Origin: an uncultured Alphaproteobacteria bacterium
Lineage (GTDB): Bacteria > Pseudomonadota > Alphaproteobacteria > Rs-D84
DNA length: 8,087 bases
Reading direction: 5' to 3'
Assembly (NCBI GenBank): GCA_937900435.1
Contig: CALCEG010000136.1
Coordinates: 1-8,087, forward strand
Part shown: positions 1 through 5,273 of the stretch, one piece after another
Layout: each line of letters opens with the position of its first letter
Position numbering within the stretch: position 1 is the stretch's first letter
Program-made: the position numbers and the translations under genes
The notes under the pieces: generated by a model
Databases searched by the model: none
The model's input: only the letters and a program-made list of their open reading frames with translations
Told to the model about the DNA's origin: nothing

Positions 1-751
1 ACAAATAATTTATTTCAGCAGAATCAACAAGTGTATTATATGCGGCTTGAACTTTTGAACATTGTTCTGGGGTCGCTTTGCATTGTGTTTTACCAATTGA
101 CACTGCACCAAGCTGCCACGCACCGTACATTCCACATACCGCTTTTGCAATACTTGTTTGAATATCGCTGTCAACGCTTTCACGAATATCGTCAAATTTA
201 AATTCGTAAAACGCACCAGTATTTAATGATTTACATTGAATAAAGTCGTCATTCCCAGCCTGTCTGTATTTTGTAGAACACATTATTTCATCGTTGTACT
301 TTTCGGTCGCGTATAATTTTGCCAATGCAACCGCCGATGCTTGTTGTACATTTGTCCAATTAAAGAAATCTGATTCGCATTTAGATTTTTCCCTGACATC
401 TGATTGGATTTCATCTTTGGATTTACATACAGGATAAAATACAGCATCGCCAAAGGATACTAATGAATTTACAAATTGCGTACAATTTTGCTTGTCCGCT
501 GGTTGTGATATATCAAGTCCACCAGCCGTACAAACATCCCACATATCGGCGGCCAACAATCCCCTATTCTGATTCTTGGTCAATAAATCACGATATTTTT
601 GTAAAACAGATTCTTGTTGTTCCAAGGTTGAAAAATATCTTTTAACAGAAACCGACAAGACATTTGTGTCAGAAATGCGAAAATATGTTTCCGCAAAAAC
701 AGGTACGGAAAAGAACAAACACGCAATTAAGGTTAATATTTTCTTTATCAT
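1..751 (-). CDS. Exported cysteine-rich protein of unknown function, C-terminus cut off by window edge
   Basis: An open frame of 250 codons runs from the ATG at 751-749 to the left edge with no stop, so the C-terminus is missing. Residues 1-20 form a clear signal peptide: Lys-3/Lys-4, a hydrophobic core, then VFA before Glu-21 as a type I cleavage site. The mature part seen is hydrophilic and has nine cysteines (74, 90, 109, 125, 158, 173, 206, 224, 231), which suggests a disulfide-bonded periplasmic or surface protein. The start is supported by a GGGGG ribosome-binding site at 763-759, seven bases upstream. The ATG overlaps the TGA of the upstream gene as ATGA (751-748), so translation is probably coupled and the two genes are co-transcribed. 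An LIAC lipobox-like match at residues 8-11 lies too close to the N-terminus to be convincing. I do not recognise the family; function is unknown. Confidence 0.8.
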   Translation of the reverse strand, partial: MIKKILTLIACLFFSVPVFAETYFRISDTNVLSVSVKRYFSTLEQQESVLQKYRDLLTKNQNRGLLAADMWDVCTAGGLDISQPADKQNCTQFVNSLVSFGDAVFYPVCKSKDEIQSDVREKSKCESDFFNWTNVQQASAVALAKLYATEKYNDEIMCSTKYRQAGNDDFIQCKSLNTGAFYEFKFDDIRESVDSDIQTSIAKAVCGMYGAWQLGAVSIGKTQCKATPEQCSKVQAAYNTLVDSAEINYL

Positions 752-1686
752 TTCAATACCCCCGTACATTTTGCTGCAACTTCGGCAACTTGTTTAATTG
801 CCTTGATTTGCGTTGCATTGAACACTGTTGCAGTCGCAGATGCCGCCGCAGTCGCCCCAGCCAATACGTTTGATGCTGTGTTCAAAGTCTTTTCTTTTTG
901 TTTGCCTGCATCAGAATTGTCATCACGAACTTTATCGCTGTGCGCGGATGCAGAAGTTAGCGTCCCAGCCAACCCAGTCGCCGCACCAATCCCAGATGAT
1001 ATCATTGCGCCCTTGGCACGTTTGTTAATCTTGGACAAATCAACATATTCAAATTCACTGCACGCGGTTTCAATGGATTGCGCTTCGGAAATATCTTCGC
1101 CATTTATGCGCGCCTGCATAATCGATGAACGCAGTACGGATAAAGAATCTTTGCACGCGATTATTTGCGCGTCTAAATCAGCATCAACTTTGTTTGTCCC
1201 AGCAATAATCGCACCAGCCAAATTAGTCGCGGCACCTGTCGCCATTAACCCAGTACGCCAGTTGCCCAGTTTCTTGGACTGTTGAACTGTTTTTTGCAAT
1301 TCCGTTTCTGCTTCTTGTTTGTTTTTCAGCGCAGTCTGATACGCAGAATTAAATTCAGACATAAATGCGGTGGCTTCTGTATCAGTCATCGGGGATTGAT
1401 TTTTCGATATTTCTGCAATTTCTTTTAATATTGCTTCCAGTGCTTCGGCCTTGGCGTCTTTACTGGACTTTACGATACCAACAACTGTTGCCCCGGCACC
1501 AGCCGCAGTTCCAACCGCAGTTATCGCAGTATTAATACCAGCCATCTTTTTTAAATCGTATAATGCATCGTCAATTCCGACACACGCAGAATATGTGGCG
1601 CGTAACGCATCATCTAGTGACAACGACTGATTTGCAAATGATGGTATCGCGACCAAACACGCCATCACTGATATTAATTTTTTCAT
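748..1686 (-). CDS. Exported Ala/Gly-rich repeat protein of the 'DLKKMAGINTA' family (312 aa, unknown function)
   Basis: The protein begins with a signal peptide (Lys-2/Lys-3, hydrophobic core, probable cleavage after SFA at residue 18). Four hydrophobic stretches rich in Ala, Gly, Ser and Thr follow at about 48-74, 140-166, 222-248 and 268-292, separated by charged helical linkers (for example 75-140). Stretches 2 and 3 share GAATNLAG and GAATGLAG, and stretch 4 has the related ASNVLAG, so the protein looks built from internal repeats. They resemble glycine-zipper-like membrane hairpins, but this is inference. Mature cysteines are 35, 178, 209 and 307. It is a paralogue of the protein starting at 7568: both have DLKKMAGINTA (here residues 44-54), both have a segment of LGN-x-RTG type followed by an AG-rich stretch and NKVD, and two cysteines align. 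The ATG at 1686 was chosen because AGGAGG and the signal peptide fit it; the frame stays open upstream but without support. It is the first gene of a two-gene minus-strand unit. The family is not recognised and its function is unknown. Confidence 0.88.
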   Translation of the reverse strand: MKKLISVMACLVAIPSFANQSLSLDDALRATYSACVGIDDALYDLKKMAGINTAITAVGTAAGAGATVVGIVKSSKDAKAEALEAILKEIAEISKNQSPMTDTEATAFMSEFNSAYQTALKNKQEAETELQKTVQQSKKLGNWRTGLMATGAATNLAGAIIAGTNKVDADLDAQIIACKDSLSVLRSSIMQARINGEDISEAQSIETACSEFEYVDLSKINKRAKGAMISSGIGAATGLAGTLTSASAHSDKVRDDNSDAGKQKEKTLNTASNVLAGATAAASATATVFNATQIKAIKQVAEVAAKCTGVLK

Positions 1687-1695
1687 TGTAAAAAA

Positions 1696-1702
1696 TCCTC
1701 CT
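1696..1702 (-). promoter_or_regulatory. Ribosome-binding site deciding the start of the 312-aa exported protein
   Basis: The minus strand reads AGGAGGA here, nearly a full anti-16S match, nine bases upstream of the ATG at 1686. It fixes the start immediately before the signal peptide, although the frame is open for another 122 codons upstream. Confidence 0.85.
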
Positions 1703-1749
1703 GCTAAATAAAAACCGCCTGAACAACAGTTAGAAACTATCATTCTAGG

Positions 1750-1779
1750 AAAATAGCGCATTCTATTCTGTATATTCAA
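1750..1779 (-). promoter_or_regulatory. Weak candidate promoter for the minus-strand exported-protein pair
   Basis: On the minus strand TTGAAT (1779-1774) and TATTTT (1755-1750) are separated by 18 bases, each matching the sigma-70 consensus at four of six positions. This would give a leader of about 55 bases before the ATG at 1686. Other TAGAAT boxes (1765-1760, 1747-1742) lack a convincing -35 partner, so the true start point is uncertain. Confidence 0.25.
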
Positions 1780-1809
1780 ATGCCCCCCAACAAAAATTAG
1801 AGTTATCAT

Positions 1810-1872
1810 GTGCCGGATTTGGCCGGCACCCCTAGAATTTGGGTTTCTACGTCCAACAACACTTGCTGTTGT
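1810..1872. repeat. GC-rich palindromic element (possible REP/MITE-like dispersed repeat)
   Basis: A perfect 7-bp stem, GTGCCGG (1810-1816) with CCGGCAC (1823-1829), encloses a 6-base loop. A weaker 5-bp stem TAGAA/TTCTA (1833-1837, 1845-1849) follows, then a 6-bp stem ACAACA/TGTTGT (1856-1861, 1867-1872). The first hairpin is much more GC-rich than the surrounding AT-rich spacer and has no adjacent T-run on either strand, so it does not look like a standard intrinsic terminator. The layout recalls dispersed intergenic palindromes found in several alphaproteobacteria, but only one copy is visible here, so 'repeat' is inference. It lies between the divergent exported-protein gene and comEC. 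Confidence 0.4.
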
Positions 1873-1902
1873 CGTTGTGAATTGTATCATAAACGAACAT
1901 CT

Positions 1903-1920
1903 GAAAAAAGTCCTTTTTTC
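1903..1920. other. A/T-rich inverted repeat upstream of the comEC promoter
   Basis: GAAAAAA (1903-1909) and TTTTTTC (1914-1920) form a 7-bp inverted repeat around the loop GTCC. It ends four bases before the predicted comEC -35 box. It could be a protein-binding site, a bent or curved A-tract, or an UP-like element; a stem this AT-rich is a poor terminator. The role is unknown. Confidence 0.3.
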
Positions 1921-1923
1921 CCC

Positions 1924-1953
1924 TTGCGAGAAAGCTGGTTTAATTCCTATACT
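1924..1953 (+). promoter_or_regulatory. Predicted comEC promoter giving a leaderless mRNA
   Basis: A -35 box TTGCGA (1924-1929, four of six consensus matches) and a -10 box TATACT (1948-1953, five of six) are separated by 18 bases. The expected transcription start, about seven bases past the -10 box, coincides with the A of the comEC ATG at 1960. There is no Shine-Dalgarno sequence before that ATG, which fits a leaderless transcript. Confidence 0.5.
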
Positions 1954-1959
1954 TTTTAT

Positions 1960-3879
1960 ATGCGACAGTGGTTGGACAATCAGTATCAAAATCTTTTCTT
2001 GTATGTGCCGTTCTTGTTGGCCGGTGGGGCTGCGCTGTATTTCACAGCGCAAAGCGAACCGAATTTTATCGGGGTCGTTGTGACCATGGCAATTTGTGGT
2101 GGGTTGTTTATGGTCAAAAAGTTGCCAACGATATTGCGTGCTGTTTTGTTAATAGTGTTCGGATTTGGTTATGCGTGCTGTTTTACAAACCTTATCAACA
2201 CACCAATCGTTTCACGCGATATGCATAATATGGAACTGGTTGGAAAAATTAAATCCATTGACCATACACACAACAACACGCGTATCATATTGACAGTTAA
2301 CGCAAATGATATAGGGCTGGGGAATGATACCGCAAACCTGAGGTTGTCTGTGAAAAATACAGATAACCTGCCCGGGGTTGGCGATACGGTCAGGGTCAAT
2401 GGCGGAATTTTTAAAACTGCGCACGCATACGCACCAGAAACTTTTGATTTTGCACAGTGGGCGTACTTTAAAAACATCAGCGCAATGGGATATGTAAATG
2501 ATATTCAAACCACAAAACACAATGATAAAATTACTGTCGGTATGTGGCGCGATAAGATACACAAAAAAGCAAATTCTTTCTTGGTGGACAGTTTGGTGTT
2601 GGGATATAAATCCGCCGTACCAGATGAAGATAATAAAATATGGACAGCAACAGGTATCGGACACGTCTGGTCAATAAGTGGGTTTCATATGACGCTGGTT
2701 GGTGGATGGTTGTTTGTAATAATGTATTTTATCTGTCGCGCAATACCACAAATAACAAACAGGATACCTGCAAAAATTCCTGCGACAATTTGCGCGTGGG
2801 TTGGGTTGCTGTTCTATCTATTTTTGTCGGGTGTTGATACTGCGACTTTGCGCGCGTTCTTGATGACGACATTAGTGTTTGGGGCGTTTGTTTTTGGGCG
2901 CAACGCAATATCTATGCGAAATGTCGCAATCGCATTTTGTATAATATTTTTATTGAATCCGTACAGTGTTATGCAAGCTGGGTTTCAGTTGTCTTTTTCT
3001 GCTGTGTTCGGATTGGTGTGGCTGTATCAAGATGTAAGACCCAAGATGCCAAAAAATAAATTGCTGAAAATAATTTATGCATGTGTTCTGACTTCACTGG
3101 TCGCGACAATATTTACTGCGCCATTTGTTGCGGCGCACTTTGGCGCGATACCGATATACGGTTTGATTGGGAACTTGGTTTTATTACCGGTGTTTTCTGT
3201 TGTAATTATGCCTTTGGTTTTTGTTGGTGCATTTACCGCAATGCTGGGGATAAACACACCAATAATTTGGGCGCACGATATTTATAACTGGCTGATAAAA
3301 ATCGCAGAAATTATTTCTGGCCTGCCGTATGCAACGCCAACAATTCCACATATTTCAAATGCCTCCTTGTTTTTCTGGATAATTGGGTTTATGGCACTGA
3401 TATTTATTAAACCAATCAAAATAAAAATTAATTATATTTTATTTGGTGTGTTCGCAGTTGTGGGATTAATGGTTGTGTTTCTTGCGCCAAAGCCGATATT
3501 CTTTGCCACGCCCGATAACGAACTGGTCGCGTTTGTTAACGACAAAAAGCAACTGGAATTTAGTAAATCGCGTGCATCAAATCATAAATTTGCATTTAAT
3601 ACTTGGAAGTCGATAAATGGCGAACAACCCGATACACCAAACAAACGCAAAAAGCATATCAATGGGGTATTCAGACAAAACAATATCGTACACATTCAAA
3701 AGTTTGTGCCACTGATGAAAAACATTGAACGTTTGTGCAACGATGATTCTGTAGATTTTATCGTTTCTTACTTTAAGATAGACGCACCAAAATGCGCGCA
3801 CAAAATTTTAAACGGTGGGTTTGTTATATACCCAAATAATCGCGTTAAATATCTGCAATCTGGACGTAAATGGAATTAG
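1960..3879 (+). CDS. comEC: ComEC/Rec2-family DNA internalisation channel
   Basis: This inner-membrane protein is expected to carry single-stranded DNA across the cytoplasmic membrane during natural transformation. The 639-aa product has N-terminal membrane helices (about 12-30, 36-51, 58-76), a soluble OB-fold region of the DUF4131 type (about 90-185, ending with the DFAQWAYF and AMGYV signatures), and then the polytopic competence domain. Family signatures are GIGHVWSISGFHMTLVGG (232-249), SGVDTATLRAFLM (290-302) and NPYSVMQAGFQLSFSAV (333-349). The C-terminal soluble part (about 512-639) resembles the alphaproteobacterial ComEC tail and shows no metallo-beta-lactamase metal motif. The ATG at 1960 was preferred because LYVPFLLAGGAALYF and SEP near the N-terminus match where family members start; a GTG-started extension from 1810 translates the palindromic element. 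No ribosome-binding site precedes it. Its stop overlaps that of convergent truA. No other competence gene is present in the window. Confidence 0.9.
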   Translation: MRQWLDNQYQNLFLYVPFLLAGGAALYFTAQSEPNFIGVVVTMAICGGLFMVKKLPTILRAVLLIVFGFGYACCFTNLINTPIVSRDMHNMELVGKIKSIDHTHNNTRIILTVNANDIGLGNDTANLRLSVKNTDNLPGVGDTVRVNGGIFKTAHAYAPETFDFAQWAYFKNISAMGYVNDIQTTKHNDKITVGMWRDKIHKKANSFLVDSLVLGYKSAVPDEDNKIWTATGIGHVWSISGFHMTLVGGWLFVIMYFICRAIPQITNRIPAKIPATICAWVGLLFYLFLSGVDTATLRAFLMTTLVFGAFVFGRNAISMRNVAIAFCIIFLLNPYSVMQAGFQLSFSAVFGLVWLYQDVRPKMPKNKLLKIIYACVLTSLVATIFTAPFVAAHFGAIPIYGLIGNLVLLPVFSVVIMPLVFVGAFTAMLGINTPIIWAHDIYNWLIKIAEIISGLPYATPTIPHISNASLFFWIIGFMALIFIKPIKIKINYILFGVFAVVGLMVVFLAPKPIFFATPDNELVAFVNDKKQLEFSKSRASNHKFAFNTWKSINGEQPDTPNKRKKHINGVFRQNNIVHIQKFVPLMKNIERLCNDDSVDFIVSYFKIDAPKCAHKILNGGFVIYPNNRVKYLQSGRKWN

Positions 3880-4607
3880 TAATCTGCACGAACAAAGTAC
3901 AAACCACTGGCCGGCGCAGTTGGCCCAGCAGCACTGCGATTACGCGCAGCAAAAATTTCATCGATGTCGTATGGTTTACCCACGCCAATTTCTAGCAAGG
4001 TGCCAACAATATTGCGCACCATATGATGTAAAAACGAACGTGCAGAAAATTCGAAAACAATCATATCTTCTTTTTGCGTGATATTTATCTTATCAAGTGT
4101 TTTTATGGGGGACTTTGCCTGACATTCTGATGCGCGAAAACTGGTAAAATCGTGATTACCAACCAACTTGTCTGCAGCGCGGCGCATTGCGTCAACATCC
4201 AGTTTACGAGGAACCCAATATACACGATTTTTTTGCAAAACAGGGGCAGCGGCACGATTTAAAACAAGATATTTGTAATGACGCGAAACACAATCAAAAC
4301 GAGAATTAAAATCGTCTGGTACAATTTCGCAAGACAAAACTGACACCGGTTTGTTCGTTAAATAAAAATTTAATGCACGCATTACTGTTTCAGGACTGTG
4401 GTTGCCATCAATATCAAAATGCGCCGTCATCCCGACCGCATGAACCCCAGAATCTGTACGACCAGCACCAACAACATCAGGACGCGCACCGCAAAAACCT
4501 TCTAGTGCATCTTTCAAAATTGACTGAACCGATGGACCTTGGCGGTTTTCTTGCCAGCCAATTAAATCTGTGCCATCGTATTCTAAGATAACCTTGTATC
4601 GTGTCAT
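3876..4607 (-). CDS. truA: tRNA pseudouridine(38-40) synthase TruA
   Basis: This cytoplasmic enzyme isomerises uridines 38, 39 and 40 in the anticodon stem-loop of many tRNAs. The 243-aa product is close to the usual bacterial length. It begins with the typical YKVILEYDGTDLIGWQ (4-19). The catalytic aspartate is Asp-52 in AGRTDSGVHA (48-57). Other family features are FNSRF and RHYKYLV (100-115, with the conserved active-site tyrosine Tyr-111), HDFTSFRASECQAKSPIKT (152-170), FLHHMVRNIVGTLLEIGVGK (192-211) and the terminal APASGLYF (231-238). It is the last gene of the def-fmt operon, starting 10 bases after the 75-aa cysteine-rich ORF. It has no good ribosome-binding site, so it may depend on coupling. 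Its TAA and the TAG of comEC share the tetranucleotide TTAG (3876-3879), leaving no room for a terminator between the convergent genes. Confidence 0.96.
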   Translation of the reverse strand: MTRYKVILEYDGTDLIGWQENRQGPSVQSILKDALEGFCGARPDVVGAGRTDSGVHAVGMTAHFDIDGNHSPETVMRALNFYLTNKPVSVLSCEIVPDDFNSRFDCVSRHYKYLVLNRAAAPVLQKNRVYWVPRKLDVDAMRRAADKLVGNHDFTSFRASECQAKSPIKTLDKINITQKEDMIVFEFSARSFLHHMVRNIVGTLLEIGVGKPYDIDEIFAARNRSAAGPTAPASGLYFVRADY

Positions 4608-4617
4608 TGTTTTGTTT

Positions 4618-4845
4618 CTATCTTTGTTTTACGCTGCTTATGCTTTTGCACATTTGGCACTGCGATAATGATTTGTCTTTGCGTGCCATTTGTATTTCGT
4701 GATACACAACGCAATCATGACAATGCCGTCCGGAACAATTTATACATGGACATGCACCGTTTTTGTTGTATTTAGATATAAGCACATACCTGTACAATAA
4801 ACCACACATTTTTTCATGTTGTTTTGTGCTTATTTCTCGCCACAT
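4618..4845 (-). CDS. Small cysteine-rich protein, putative metal-binding (75 aa)
   Basis: The 75-aa product has eight cysteines (14, 32, 34, 37, 42, 45, 63, 66) spaced as C-x-C-x2-C-x4-C-x2-C-x17-C-x2-C after Cys-14. Such spacing suggests zinc or iron-sulfur binding in the cytoplasm; there is no signal peptide or membrane helix. It resembles the ORF just upstream (4856-5083): both have a YN before the cysteine cluster, the same C-x-C-x2-C core and a C-x2-C near a basic C-terminus, so they are probably divergent duplicates. It starts 10 bases after that ORF and ends 10 bases before truA, all on one strand. Only a weak AAGAG ribosome-binding match precedes the ATG; Met-13 is an alternative start with no better signal. 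The family is not recognised. Coding status is supported by the operon packing and the cysteine pattern, but it remains a prediction. Confidence 0.66.
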   Translation of the reverse strand: MWREISTKQHEKMCGLLYRYVLISKYNKNGACPCINCSGRHCHDCVVYHEIQMARKDKSLSQCQMCKSISSVKQR

Positions 4846-4855
4846 TTTACGCTCT

Positions 4856-5083
4856 TTACCTGACGTGTTGTGATAATAAAAATCTGGAATAATTCATACA
4901 TCCTTGGCACTTACGAGATTGAAGTTCGTTTCTTTCTTGCGAAAGACGTATCGAGCCCTTGTCTGCACAATCCGAAATGTTGCATTTTTTTATCTCTGCG
5001 GTGCAATACACGCATGTACAGTCTGCATTGTATTCATTTAAAACAACTTCGCATCTTCTGTTTTTACAAAATCTAATTACCAT
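4856..5083 (-). CDS. Small cysteine-rich protein, putative metal-binding (75 aa)
   Basis: The 75-aa product has nine cysteines (6, 11, 22, 24, 27, 34, 39, 59, 62), in the pattern C-x4-C, then C-x-C-x2-C-x6-C-x4-C, then C-x2-C near the C-terminus. The protein is otherwise polar and basic with no signal peptide, so a small cytoplasmic zinc- or iron-sulfur-binding protein is the simplest reading. AAGGG at 5095-5091 lies seven bases before the ATG at 5083 and supports the start. The gene begins 19 bases after the 55-aa ORF and ends 10 bases before its likely paralogue at 4618-4845. It sits between fmt and truA, where the standard alphaproteobacterial operon has no such gene. The local DNA is more AT-rich than its neighbours. 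I cannot assign a function. Confidence 0.7.
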   Translation of the reverse strand: MVIRFCKNRRCEVVLNEYNADCTCVYCTAEIKKCNISDCADKGSIRLSQERNELQSRKCQGCMNYSRFLLSQHVR

Positions 5084-5102
5084 TAATTACCCTTTTTTGT
5101 TT

Positions 5103-5270
5103 TTATCTGCTGTTTTGTGATTGCTGTGCAACAAAATTAGCGCATATATCATTTGGTGTTGTACGTTTTGGCCCAAACATAAACACATTCAATACATTGC
5201 CATAATAACATAACGATTGCTGATTATTATGCAAATAATAATGTTTACAATTTTTACACTTTTGTTCCAT
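5103..5270 (-). CDS. 55-aa cysteine-rich protein, putative metal-binding, directly after fmt
   Basis: A short frame starts with ATG at 5270-5268 and ends at TAA 5105-5103. The protein begins MEQKCKNCKHYY and has four cysteines (5, 8, 21, 43) spaced C-x2-C-x12-C-x21-C, the last in DICANF. This C-x2-C, C, D-x-C-x2-F layout recalls small bacterial proteins of the 'CxxCxxY...C...D-x-C-x-x-F' kind, which are presumed to bind zinc or iron-sulfur; that comparison is from memory. A GGAG ribosome-binding site (5282-5279), eight bases before the ATG, lies inside the end of fmt, and only three bases separate the fmt stop from this start, so translation is probably coupled. It is the first of three cysteine-rich ORFs between fmt and truA. 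Function unknown. Confidence 0.72.
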   Translation of the reverse strand: MEQKCKNCKHYYLHNNQQSLCYYGNVLNVFMFGPKRTTPNDICANFVAQQSQNSR

Positions 5271-5273
5271 ATC

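Noticed and set aside
719..751. Lipoprotein signal (LIAC) in the left-edge exported protein
   Set aside because: The cysteine is only residue 11, leaving too short a hydrophobic region before it, and a good type I cleavage site (VFA) follows at residue 20.
803..1285. 160-codon plus-strand open frame
   Set aside because: It is the complement of the Ala/Gly-rich exported protein, whose GCN/GGN codons keep the opposite strand open. It has no start signals of its own.
1810..1829. Intrinsic terminator hairpin
   Set aside because: The stem is good, but no T-run follows directly on either strand and no gene ends next to it.
1810..1959. GTG-started N-terminal extension of comEC
   Set aside because: It translates the hairpin region into Cys-rich non-membrane sequence unlike ComEC, and the ATG at 1960 matches where the family begins and has a promoter in front.
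1687..2052. N-terminal extension of the 312-aa exported protein by 122 codons
   Set aside because: The signal peptide and AGGAGGA ribosome-binding site fix the start at 1686. The extension would run through the palindromic element and overlap the start of comEC.
2212..2664. 150-codon minus-strand open frame inside comEC
   Set aside because: It lies opposite conserved ComEC coding sequence and its translation shows no recognisable domain.
3815..4081. Plus-strand open frame crossing the comEC-truA junction
   Set aside because: It is antisense to conserved truA motifs and overlaps the end of comEC.
4870..5076. Plus-strand open frame opposite the 75-aa cysteine-rich ORF
   Set aside because: The minus-strand frame has a ribosome-binding site, operon context and a structured cysteine pattern; the plus frame has none of these.
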